From CAYGWP01 sp964353455 (lineage in GTDB: Bacteria > Planctomycetota > Phycisphaerae > FEN-1346), in NCBI GenBank assembly GCA_964353455.1, contig CAYGWP010000007.1:1-17961 (forward strand): a DNA stretch of 17,961 bases, in the 5' to 3' direction. Positions 7,505-14,151 of the stretch are shown here, piece by piece (position 1 is the first letter of the stretch; every line of letters starts with the position of its first letter). Under the pieces are notes generated by a model, which saw only the letters and a list, made by a program, of their open reading frames with translations, did not search any database and had not been told where the DNA came from. The position numbers and the translations under genes were made by a program.

Positions 7505-7623
7505 GTACTGCGTCAGTTACGGGGGTGGCATGGTCACCCGATGTTGGGTGACCATGCTCCAGGCGATAAGCATGGTCACGCAGAAGCGCGTGACCATGCC
7601 ACCCCCCAAGACTAACGCAGTAC
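7505..7623. repeat. Large imperfect palindrome made of two facing hairpins (second REPIN-like family)
   Basis: Outer arms 7505-7528 and about 7599-7623 are near-complementary (GTACTGCGT / ACGCAGTAC at the ends, then GGGGGTGG / CCACCCCC). Inside are two perfect 11-bp hairpins: CATGGTCACCC with its complement (7529-7539, 7546-7556, 6-nt loop) and CATGGTCACGC with its complement (7571-7581, 7588-7598, 6-nt loop). The motif CATGGTCAC thus occurs four times in alternating orientation. No gene lies between 7392 and 7762. This element, the promoter and one more hairpin are all I see there. Confidence 0.85.
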
Positions 7624-7661
7624 GGCACAGCGCCGGAACTCCGGACGCAGGCCTAATAGAT

Positions 7662-7744
7662 GGCCGCCCGCAAAGGCGGCCAGGTACAGCCCCGCAACCC
7701 GGGTCTTATTTCATTGAACGCGGCGGGTGCGGAGACCCGCCGCG
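7662..7744. repeat. Two GC hairpins downstream of the CBM48-like gene
   Basis: GCCGCC-CGCAAA-GGCGGC (7662-7679) is followed by a 10-bp stem CGCGGCGGGT / ACCCGCCGCG with a 6-nt loop (7719-7728, 7735-7744). The second lies 19 bp past the stop of the minus-strand gene at 7763 and could end its transcription. The sequence after it is only mildly T-rich, so a repeat element is as likely as a terminator. Confidence 0.5.
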
Positions 7745-7762
7745 CTAAGTGGTGTTGCAGTC

Positions 7763-8116
7763 CTACGCAGATGCCGCAAGGCGCGCCGGCGCGGCCTGCC
7801 GCACGCGGGCCGCATCCGGCTCGCGCACCGACGACCGTACCTTCGGGACACGCAGCACGGAGTTGAAGTCCTTGAACGTGTTCTGGACAACGCCGAACGC
7901 GGCGTAATCGGTAAACCACTCGCCATCGGCCAGGTACCGGAACTCGTACGTCCCGGGGGGGAGGCGGAGCATCAGCATCCACTCGCTTTCGCCCACCCGG
8001 CGCATCGGCAGGTGATCGGTCAGCCAGTGGCAGAAGTCGCCCACGAGGTACACCGGCCCGTCAGTGGCATGGCGGAAGATAAAGGTGGTCTTTCCGGTCT
8101 CGTCCACGTGCACCAT
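7763..8116 (-). CDS. Stand-alone CBM48 / AMPK-type glycogen-binding-fold protein
   Basis: The 117-residue protein is essentially one early-set (isoamylase N-terminal / AMPK glycogen-binding-like) domain: TTFIFRHATDGPVYLVGDFC, then MRRVGESEWMLMLRLPPG, then TYEFRYLADGEWFTDYAA. These fit the strand pattern and the aromatic residues that stack on sugars in this fold. The last 30 residues are Ala/Arg-rich and probably disordered. No enzyme domain is attached, which is common for small planctomycete members. Glucan binding is inferred from the fold. The gene is divergent from proS, with a 198-bp gap to the proS GTG, and has AGAGGA upstream of its ATG. Confidence 0.85.
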   Translation of the reverse strand: MVHVDETGKTTFIFRHATDGPVYLVGDFCHWLTDHLPMRRVGESEWMLMLRLPPGTYEFRYLADGEWFTDYAAFGVVQNTFKDFNSVLRVPKVRSSVREPDAARVRQAAPARLAASA

Positions 8117-8248
8117 GAGTCGAACTGTCCTCTTTCAGGGAAGTGCCATGCGCAGCAACCGTCATGGGTCTTATCGGACGAATGTAGCCTAAACTAAATG
8201 GAAAATCCGGGCGACGCGGGGCGATCCATCGCGGCCACCACCAGACCG

Positions 8249-8277
8249 TTGCTCTTGACGGCCGTTTTGCTTAGAAT
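8249..8277 (+). promoter_or_regulatory. Probable promoter of proS
   Basis: TTGCTC (8249-8254) and TAGAAT (8272-8277) are 17 nt apart. A start point near 8284 would leave about 30 nt before the GTG at 8315, which also argues against the longer reading from 8198. The -35 match is only moderate. Confidence 0.4.
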
Positions 8278-8314
8278 GCCGCGTCGCGATAACCGGAAAG
8301 GAGCGCTCTGGAGC

Positions 8315-9739
8315 GTGGCGAAACTCACGAAGCGAAGCGAAGATTACAGCCAGTGGTATATCGACATAGTTACCCGTGCCGAAATGGCCGACTACGCCCC
8401 CGTCAAGGGCTGCATGGTCATACGCCCCTGGGGCTATGCAATCTGGGAGCGGATGCAGCGGGCCCTGGACGATATGTTCAAGGACACCGGGCACTCGAAC
8501 GCCTACTTCCCGCTCCTCATACCGCTATCGTTCCTCCAGAAGGAGGCGGAGCACGTCAAGGGGTTCGCCCCCGAGTGCGCCGTGGTGACGCGCGGCGGAG
8601 GCAAGGAACTCGAGGAGCCGCTCGTCATCCGCCCCACGTCCGAGACCATAATCTGGGCGATGTACAAGAAGTGGATTCAGTCCTGGCGCGACCTGCCGCT
8701 GCTTTACAACCAGTGGGCGAACGTCGTGCGATGGGAGATGCGGACCCGCCTCTTCCTTCGGACGGCCGAGTTCCTCTGGCAGGAAGGCCACACCGCCCAC
8801 GCCACCGAGCGCGAGGCCGTGGAGGAGGCCGAGCGGATGCTCGGCGTCTATCGCACCTTCGCCGAGCAGTGGATGGCCATGCCGGTCCTTTCCGGCCGCA
8901 AGACCGACGCCCAGAAGTTCGCCGGGGCCGTCACGACCTACTCCATCGAGGCCCTGATGCAGGACGGCAAGGCCCTCCAGGCGGGCACGAGCCATTACCT
9001 GGGTCAGAACTTCGCCAGGGCGTTCGACGTCCAGTTCCAGAACCGCGATGGGCAGTTGGAATATGTGTATGCCACGTCGTGGGGCGTCTCCACGCGCCTG
9101 GTCGGTGCCCTCGTTATGTGCCACTCCGACGATGCGGGGCTCGTGCTGCCGCCCAGGCTCGCCCCGCTGGAACTCGTGATCATCCCCATCCCGAAGGCCG
9201 ATGCCGACAACGCCGGCATCTCCACCGCCGCCCATCGCATGGCCGAGCCGCTGGAGGAGAAGGTGCGCCTGAAGGTCGATGACCGCGACAACGTATCGCC
9301 CGGCTGGAAGTTCAACGAGTGGGAACTCAAGGGGGTGCCCCTTCGGATCGAGATCGGCCCGAAGGACCTCGCCCAGGGCCAGGCCGTCCTGGTGCGCCGC
9401 GACACGGGCGTAAAGACCCCCATCCCGCAGGACGAAGTGCAGTTCATGGTCCCGAAACTCCTGGAGGAAATCCAGGAGTCGCTCCTCGCGAAGGCCCGCG
9501 CGCGCCTTCAGGCGAATTGCCGCAATATCGACGACTACGACCGGTTCAGGAAGGCAGTGGAGGGGGAGGGCGGGTTCCTCTTCAGCCCGTGGTGCGGCAG
9601 TCCCCAGTGTGAAGCACGCATCACCGAGGAGACGAAGGCGACGATCCGGTGCGTCCCCGACCAGGCGGACGACGCCCCCGCGTGCATGGTCTGCGGCAAG
9701 GGGCCGGCCAAGCGCGTGCCGTTTGCTGTGGCGTATTGA
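8315..9739 (+). CDS. proS: Prolyl-tRNA synthetase, archaeal/eukaryotic-like (type 3) form
   Basis: The 474-residue class II enzyme charges tRNA-Pro with proline. Diagnostic stretches are SEDYSQWYIDIVTRAEMADY near the start, GGKELEEPLVIRPTSETIIW, RWEMRTRLFLRTAEFLWQEG followed by HTAHAT (motif 2), and GLVLPPRLAPLELVIIPI (motif 3, then the anticodon-binding domain). The C-terminus has the Zn-site-like domain of this form (CGSPQC, IRC and CMVCG) and ends FAVAY. The bacterial editing insertion is absent, as expected for the type. Length matches the usual 470-480 residues. I placed the start at GTG 8315 (VAKLTKRSEDY) because AAAGGAG lies 11 nt upstream and it matches the family N-terminus; an in-frame ATG at 8198 would add 39 unlike residues. 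Confidence 0.95.
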   Translation: MAKLTKRSEDYSQWYIDIVTRAEMADYAPVKGCMVIRPWGYAIWERMQRALDDMFKDTGHSNAYFPLLIPLSFLQKEAEHVKGFAPECAVVTRGGGKELEEPLVIRPTSETIIWAMYKKWIQSWRDLPLLYNQWANVVRWEMRTRLFLRTAEFLWQEGHTAHATEREAVEEAERMLGVYRTFAEQWMAMPVLSGRKTDAQKFAGAVTTYSIEALMQDGKALQAGTSHYLGQNFARAFDVQFQNRDGQLEYVYATSWGVSTRLVGALVMCHSDDAGLVLPPRLAPLELVIIPIPKADADNAGISTAAHRMAEPLEEKVRLKVDDRDNVSPGWKFNEWELKGVPLRIEIGPKDLAQGQAVLVRRDTGVKTPIPQDEVQFMVPKLLEEIQESLLAKARARLQANCRNIDDYDRFRKAVEGEGGFLFSPWCGSPQCEARITEETKATIRCVPDQADDAPACMVCGKGPAKRVPFAVAY

Positions 9740-9775
9740 CACTTCGCCAGTTCGCGCGGCGAGTGCGTGGTCGGT

Positions 9776-9804
9776 CGGGCCTTCGCCCGCCGTAGGGCTA
9801 CGGC
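9776..9804. repeat. GC palindromes downstream of proS
   Basis: CGGGC-CTTC-GCCCG (from 9776) is followed at once by GCCGTAG-GG-CTACGGC (9789-9804). There is no T-run, so this is more like a palindromic intergenic repeat than an intrinsic terminator, although it may slow transcription out of proS. The rest of 9740-9930 shows nothing recognisable. Confidence 0.5.
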
Positions 9805-9931
9805 CCGCAGGCGGGAGACCCACGACGCAGAAGGCGCACTGACTCCAGGTGTCCAGGCTGCTCTTGCCGGCGGCCTCATGCTGTTTTGGCACGCCTGGTG
9901 CGGTTTCAGGGCCGGGTGCGGGGCTTTTGTC

Positions 9932-9961
9932 TCGACCTGTAGCGGCCCGGCTTCGTATAAT
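9932..9961 (+). promoter_or_regulatory. Promoter for the HEAT lipoprotein-prepilin pair
   Basis: A perfect -10 TATAAT (9956-9961) has TCGACC (9932-9937, 4 of 6 matches to TTGACA) 18 nt upstream. The start ATG at 10033 would then have a leader of about 65 nt, with AAGGA 7 nt before it. Confidence 0.5.
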
Positions 9962-10032
9962 TTGCAGGTGTCAATCGCGCTAGGAGTTCGGGCCGGGCGA
10001 ATTCAAGTCGGCACAGGGGGAAGGATGTGTTT

Positions 10033-10683
10033 ATGATGCGATGGGCGGTGTTCGCCGCGGTGGGTCTCGGGGTCGGTCTGTTGGGTTGCCGAGACCCCGT
10101 CGATAAGTTGCAGTCGGCGAACCCGGATGAATGCATCGAGGGCCTGCGCGAAATGGCGCACCGGGGCCATGAAGGGGATGTGGAATGCGTGGCGCAGGTG
10201 ACCTCGCGTGCCGATAATAAGGTGGCGGCGGAGGCGGTCCGGGCGCTCGGCGGCATGGGGCGGCCGCAGGCCGTTCAGGCGCTGGCGAAGGTGGCGGCCG
10301 ACGACCGCCGGTCGGGCATCCGCGAAGAAGCGGTTCTCCAACTTGGCCGCCGCCGCGACGACAAGGCGCTCGACGTGCTCCGCACCGCGGTAGTGCACGA
10401 CCCTGACCCGCAGGTGCGAGCGGCGGCAGCAACGAGCATCGCCCGCCTCCGGTCGTATGCGGACGTGCCGCTGTTGATGGACGTGGCCGAACGAGACGAA
10501 GACCCGCAGGTGCAGAGTCGGGCCGTCGGTGCGGTTGAGGGCATGATCGGCCTGAAATTCGGCTATAACGCCAAGGGTTCTCCGGAGGAGCGTGCCGCTG
10601 TCTTGGCGCGGGCGCGGAGCATCGGAACGAGGGCCGCGGCCGCACTCATGCAGCAGGCCCGCAGGAGCCAGGTGAAGCCATGA
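10033..10683 (+). CDS. HEAT-repeat (PBS-lyase-like) lipoprotein
   Basis: The 216-residue protein has a short signal ending in lipobox LLGC (C19, in GLGVGLLGCRD), so it is lipid-anchored outside the inner membrane. The mature part consists of four or five HEAT-like helical repeats with the recurring AAEAVRALGGMG / REEAVLQLGRR / RAAAATSIARL / QSRAVGAVEGM pattern (about residues 60-175). Such proteins usually act as protein-binding scaffolds; no partner is evident. The start ATG at 10033 has AAGGA 7 nt upstream; GTG 10027 in the same frame is possible. Its TGA overlaps the ATG of the prepilin-like gene (ATGA, 10680-10683), so the two are probably translated together and may function together at the cell envelope. 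Confidence 0.88.
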   Translation: MMRWAVFAAVGLGVGLLGCRDPVDKLQSANPDECIEGLREMAHRGHEGDVECVAQVTSRADNKVAAEAVRALGGMGRPQAVQALAKVAADDRRSGIREEAVLQLGRRRDDKALDVLRTAVVHDPDPQVRAAAATSIARLRSYADVPLLMDVAERDEDPQVQSRAVGAVEGMIGLKFGYNAKGSPEERAAVLARARSIGTRAAAALMQQARRSQVKP

Positions 10684-11876
10684 AACGAAACCGTCGCGCC
10701 TTCACGCTCGTCGAATTGCTGATGGTGGCCGTAGTCATCGGCGTTCTGGTCATGCTGCTGTTGCCGGCGATAGGCGCGGCATGGCAGATGGCGTCGGCGA
10801 CCCAGTGCAAGATGAACCTGGGGCAGATATGGCAGGCGTATGGCCTCTGGCGGGCCGACCGCCAGGGGACGCTCCTGTCGGGCGGCGGTTGGGTCGGCTC
10901 GCTTATGCCCTACGTGGAACGCAACTCAGGCGTCTTCAAGTGCAGCGGCCGCGGAGAATCTACCAGCGGCGGAACCGGCGGTTCATCGGAGCAATCCACA
11001 ACCGATCCCACGGATCCCACGGATCCCACGGATCCCGGCGTCCCGCCGGACCCGTCCTCCCTGGGACCCGAGCAGGATGTGGACGCAGCGCTGGAATTCG
11101 ATGTCTATCACCGCAACCCCGAGAGTTCCGACAACTACGGTCCGCTCGACTGGACGATCCCCGTCGATAGTCATCCGTGGGCGCGACGCATTGACTACGG
11201 CGACCACGTCAAGTATGAGATCGACGATGAAGGCTACACCGGCGGAGCGCAGAACCCGCCCACCTTTGACGATATCTACTTCAATGTGTATTACGAGAAC
11301 GGCCAGCCGGTGCGGGTCGAGGTCCTGCCGCCGAAATGCGGTTCCTCGCCAAAGATCAAGTATATCTTTGACCTCAAGATCAACGGCGAAGTCTTCATCA
11401 GGTTCTGGCAGCATCACTACGGCGAGTCGTTCAGCCTTGACACCTCAGGCACAGAGCCGCCAGGTTCGACTCCGGGCGGTTCGGACGGTTCGGGTGGAGG
11501 CGGCACCGACGGGTCCTCCTCCGGCTCCACCTCCTGGATCGTCCTGGCCGACTACGGCCTGAGCCGCGGCACCTACGATTCCGGCGGCACCCTGGTCACT
11601 ACCCTCGACCCGCACCTGTTCTTCATCATGGACTACGGCAAGACGGTCGCCGACTACAACAAGTACGGCCAGGAGGACGAGTGGCAGAAGTACTTCATCG
11701 AAAACCCGCAGGAGTGGCAGAATCGCTGGGGCCAGGGCGGCGCGTCCTGGCAGCGGTATCAGTCGCTGCGGCACTTCGGGGGCGCACACGTCCTCTTCTG
11801 CGACGGACACATCGAAAGCCTCGGCCCGGCCGACCTCGTCGAGACCGACCCACGCTGGCGCCACATGGGCCGGTGA
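10680..11876 (+). CDS. Prepilin-type N-terminal domain protein with H-x9-DG C-terminus
   Basis: The 398-residue protein has a type IV prepilin-like start, KRNRRA then FTLVELLMVAVVIGVLVMLL. A prepilin peptidase would cut before F7, and E11 is the usual +5 glutamate; Ala replaces the usual Gly at -1. Near the C-terminus, RHFGGAHVLFCDGHIESL shows the H-x9-DG signature common in planctomycete and verrucomicrobial pseudopilin-like proteins (DUF1559-like). Between them lie a Ser/Gly-rich segment with a four-fold TDP repeat (residues 108-119) and a second Gly/Ser linker. These split an otherwise globular, aromatic-rich central domain that I do not recognise. It is coupled to the HEAT lipoprotein gene by a 4-nt overlap. 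Confidence 0.88.
   Translation: MKRNRRAFTLVELLMVAVVIGVLVMLLLPAIGAAWQMASATQCKMNLGQIWQAYGLWRADRQGTLLSGGGWVGSLMPYVERNSGVFKCSGRGESTSGGTGGSSEQSTTDPTDPTDPTDPGVPPDPSSLGPEQDVDAALEFDVYHRNPESSDNYGPLDWTIPVDSHPWARRIDYGDHVKYEIDDEGYTGGAQNPPTFDDIYFNVYYENGQPVRVEVLPPKCGSSPKIKYIFDLKINGEVFIRFWQHHYGESFSLDTSGTEPPGSTPGGSDGSGGGGTDGSSSGSTSWIVLADYGLSRGTYDSGGTLVTTLDPHLFFIMDYGKTVADYNKYGQEDEWQKYFIENPQEWQNRWGQGGASWQRYQSLRHFGGAHVLFCDGHIESLGPADLVETDPRWRHMGR
11002..11037 (+). repeat. Four 9-bp tandem repeats encoding TDP units
   Basis: Four units of 9 nt (CGGATCCCA with small end variations) lie in frame in the prepilin-like gene and encode Thr-Asp-Pro four times. The repeat length is a multiple of three, so slippage would change linker length without breaking the frame. 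Confidence 0.9.
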
Positions 11877-11886
11877 CGCAAAACAG

Positions 11887-11914
11887 TTTCCCGCCCACGG
11901 TTCACCTGTATAAT
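11887..11914 (+). promoter_or_regulatory. Possible promoter of the acetyltransferase gene
   Basis: A perfect -10 TATAAT (11909-11914) lies 48 bp before the ATG at 11962. The best -35 candidate, TTTCCC (11887-11892), is poor. A G directly before the -10 may help. Confidence 0.4.
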
Positions 11915-11961
11915 CTTCGGCATCCGAAAAGTGAGGCCTGGCCTCAAGCGTAGTATCAAAC

Positions 11962-12879
11962 ATGCTCCATGTCCGCACAATGACTCCCGATGACGTGCCC
12001 CTGGGGATGCGGCTGAAGGATATCGCCGGCTGGAACCAGACCGAGGCCGACTGGCGCCGACTCCTTGCCCTCGAACCGGCCGGCTGCTTCCTGGCCGAGT
12101 GGGACCGCCGACCAGCGGGCACCGCCTGCGTCTCGGTCTTCCCCCCGCTCGGCTGGGTCTCGATGGTCCTGGTCGATCCGCCGGTCCGAGGACGCGGAAT
12201 CGCCACACGCCTGATGCAGCACGCCTTGACATACCTCGACGGCCGCGGCGTCCCCACGGTCCGCCTTGATGCCACGCCACTCGGCCGCGCGGTCTATGAG
12301 CGGCTTGGCTTCGTCGCCGAGTACGAGGTGGCGCGATGGGAAGGCCCTGCCGCCGGCCGCATCGGCCCAGTCCCTGTCATGTTGGACCCCGTCGTTGGGG
12401 GCATCGCCCCTGTCGGACCGGCCGACGTGGCGGCGGTTGCGGCGTTGGATGAGGCGGCCACAGGGGCAGATCGCCGCAGACTCCTCGACCGCCTTCGCGC
12501 GGAGCACCCGGAAGCGATGAAAGTCCTGACGCGCGGCGGCTCTGCTTCGCCCTGCGCAGCCCGCCCTCCGTCCTGGCGGGCAGAGCAGGGCCGACCGGCC
12601 GGGTACTCATGTATTCGCCCGGGCTCGCGGGCCATGCAGATCGGGCCCGTGGTGGCGCTCGACGCCGATGCCGGCGAGGCGCTCGCGGACGCCGCCCTCT
12701 GCGACTGCGCGGGCCGCACCGTCTTTGCGGACATCCCGGTCCCGAACCTGGCGGCGATGCGCTGGGCCGAATCGCACGGCCTTCGCGTCCAGCGGCAATT
12801 CACGCGCATGCGCCGCGGCCGGCCCGTGTCCGACCGGCCGATGAGCCTCTGGGCCGGTTTCGGCCCGGAGAAAGGTTGA
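11962..12879 (+). CDS. Two-domain GNAT N-acetyltransferase (YitH/HolE-like C-terminal half)
   Basis: The 305-residue protein has an N-terminal GNAT domain (about 1-130) with acetyl-CoA motif A, LVDPPVRGRGIATRLMQHAL, and the motif B region GRAVYERLGFVAEYEVARWEG. The second half (about 150-305) resembles the GNAT-like domain that follows in YitH-type proteins: MQIGPVVALDADAGEALADA, then VFADIPVPNLAAMRWAESHG. The acceptor is unknown. Between MKVLTRGG and AGYSCIRPGSRA the protein carries about 16 residues (SASPCAARPPSWRAEQ) encoded by a GC-rich palindrome (12549-12591), which looks like an in-frame insertion at a loop. The ATG is the first in the frame after the likely promoter. A frameshifted or damaged gene is unlikely because the downstream motifs remain in frame. 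Confidence 0.88.
   Translation: MLHVRTMTPDDVPLGMRLKDIAGWNQTEADWRRLLALEPAGCFLAEWDRRPAGTACVSVFPPLGWVSMVLVDPPVRGRGIATRLMQHALTYLDGRGVPTVRLDATPLGRAVYERLGFVAEYEVARWEGPAAGRIGPVPVMLDPVVGGIAPVGPADVAAVAALDEAATGADRRRLLDRLRAEHPEAMKVLTRGGSASPCAARPPSWRAEQGRPAGYSCIRPGSRAMQIGPVVALDADAGEALADAALCDCAGRTVFADIPVPNLAAMRWAESHGLRVQRQFTRMRRGRPVSDRPMSLWAGFGPEKG
12549..12591. repeat. Palindromic element inside the acetyltransferase gene
   Basis: The stems are GCCCTGC / GCAGGGC (12549-12555, 12585-12591) outside and GCCCGCC / GGCGGGC (12559-12565, 12575-12581) inside. The loop is CTCCGTCCT and symmetrical 3-nt bulges separate the stems. An alternative pairing GCTCTGC / GCAGAGC (12539-12545, 12580-12586) also exists. 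The CCCGCC-loop with TCCGT-GGCGGG core recurs in the intergenic hairpin at 14083-14115. Confidence 0.85.
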
Positions 12880-12942
12880 AGGCGACGCCGCGACGGTTTA
12901 TGATCCGCTCACTCTTTAGAGAACTTTAAGGTTGGACAGTAG

Positions 12943-12981
12943 CGCGCAAATTTGCGCGGCGGTTCTCCCGAACCGCCGCGC
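12943..12981. promoter_or_regulatory. Two overlapping palindromes upstream of the epimerase-like gene
   Basis: A perfect 16-bp palindrome, CGCGCAAATTTGCGCG (12943-12958), overlaps a 12-bp hairpin GCGCGGCGGTTC / GAACCGCCGCGC with loop TCCC (12954-12965, 12970-12981). They lie 43-81 bp upstream of the ATG at 13024. The first could be a dimeric repressor site. The second could act as a leader hairpin or as a terminator for the acetyltransferase gene (it has no T-run). Confidence 0.4.
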
Positions 12982-13023
12982 GAACACGCAAAGTTGAAGT
13001 GCTCTAGTGGGGGCGAAACGGCT

Positions 13024-14073
13024 ATGGCTTCTTCCGTGTGGCCCGATGAGATTCGCAGCGTCGAGGAGTTGGAGGACCTGTTGAGCCGGCCGACCGCGGC
13101 CGCGGGCCGGGCACTCGCGCGACTCCAGGGCGACATCCTCATCCTCGGCGCCGGCGGCAAGATGGGCCCGACGCTGGCCCGCATGGCCCGCCGCGCCGCC
13201 GACGCGGCGGGCGCGCCCCGCCGTATCATCGGCGTAAGCCGCTTCGCGGGCAGGCAGGCCCTTTGCACGCAACTCCTGACCCACGGCGTCGAGACCGTCG
13301 CCGGCGACCTGCTGGACCCGGAGTTCGTCGCATCGCTGCCCGATGTCCCGAACGTCATCTTCATGGCCGGGATGAAATTCGGCGCAACCGGCAACGAGCC
13401 GCTCACGTGGGCGGAGAACGCGTACCTGCCGTCGCTCGTGTGCCGCAAGTTCCTCCGCAGCCGCATCGCCGCCTTCTCGACCGGCAACATCTACGGCAAC
13501 GTTGTCGCCGCGGCGGCCGGCGGCTCCGTCGAGACCGATGTGCCGAACCCCTGCGGCGAGTACGCCATGAGTTGCCTCGGCCGGGAGCGCATCTTCGAGT
13601 ACTTCAGCCGCACCTTCGCCATCCCGACGGCCATCATTCGCCTTAACTATGCTATCGACATGCGTTATGGAGTGCTGGTTGACCTGGCGCAGAAGGTGTA
13701 CGCCGGGCTGCCGATCGACCTCGCGATGGGCTACGCCAACGTCATCTGGCAGGGCGACGCCGCCGCCTTGACCCTCTGCGCGCTCGCCGACGCCGCCGTC
13801 CCGCCGCTCGTTCTGAATGTGACCGGCCCGGAGCGGCTGAGCGTCCGCGACCTGGCCGAGCGTTTCGGCCGCCTCATGGGCAGGCCGGTCCGGTTCACGG
13901 GCGCCGAGGCCGCCGATGCGCTCCTCAGCAACCCCGCCGAGGCCGTCCGCCGCTACGGGCCGCCGGCCGTCGGCCTCGACCGGATGGTCCAGTGGATCGC
14001 CCGCTGGATCGCCGCCGGCGGGCCGACTCTCGGAAAGCCCACGCATTTCGAGGTCCGCGACGGAAAGTTCTAG
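13024..14073 (+). CDS. NAD-dependent epimerase/dehydratase-family protein with atypical active site
   Basis: The 349-residue protein is an extended-SDR fold. Its dinucleotide-binding loop is ILGAGGKMG (about residues 41-49), followed by NVIFMAGMKFG and FSTGNIYGN. The tyrosine motif reads YAMSC: Y180 is present, but the usual Lys four residues on is C184 (YxxxK becomes YxxxC). I recall related planctomycete proteins also lacking this Lys, but cannot confirm it here. The substrate is unknown. I chose the ATG at 13024 (MASSVWPDE); earlier in-frame starts from 12952 lie in the palindromes. The DHDPS-family gene starts 78 bp downstream, separated by a strong hairpin, and the pair probably serves one sugar or sugar-acid pathway (inference). 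Confidence 0.87.
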   Translation: MASSVWPDEIRSVEELEDLLSRPTAAAGRALARLQGDILILGAGGKMGPTLARMARRAADAAGAPRRIIGVSRFAGRQALCTQLLTHGVETVAGDLLDPEFVASLPDVPNVIFMAGMKFGATGNEPLTWAENAYLPSLVCRKFLRSRIAAFSTGNIYGNVVAAAAGGSVETDVPNPCGEYAMSCLGRERIFEYFSRTFAIPTAIIRLNYAIDMRYGVLVDLAQKVYAGLPIDLAMGYANVIWQGDAAALTLCALADAAVPPLVLNVTGPERLSVRDLAERFGRLMGRPVRFTGAEAADALLSNPAEAVRRYGPPAVGLDRMVQWIARWIAAGGPTLGKPTHFEVRDGKF

Positions 14074-14082
14074 CGCGCCTTG

Positions 14083-14115
14083 GCGCGGCCCGCCAGTCCG
14101 TAGGGCGGGCCGCGC
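14083..14115 (+). terminator. Strong 12-bp hairpin between the epimerase-like and DHDPS-family genes
   Basis: GCGCGGCCCGCC (14083-14094) pairs perfectly with GGCGGGCCGCGC (14104-14115), with loop AGTCCGTAG. The T-tract is missing, so it may act as a transcription attenuator or mRNA stabiliser, or simply be an intergenic repeat. Its core and TCCGT loop match the palindrome inside the acetyltransferase gene. Confidence 0.5.
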
Positions 14116-14151
14116 AAGAACTCGGCCAGAAACTATTGTGGTGACCGACCC

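Noticed and set aside
8255..8277. TTGACG (8255-8260) with TAGAAT as a proS promoter
   Set aside because: The spacer would be only 11 nt; TTGCTC at 8249-8254 gives 17 nt and is preferred.
8525..9892. Minus-strand 455-codon open frame
   Set aside because: It is antisense to proS, whose motifs are unmistakable; the translation has no recognisable domain.
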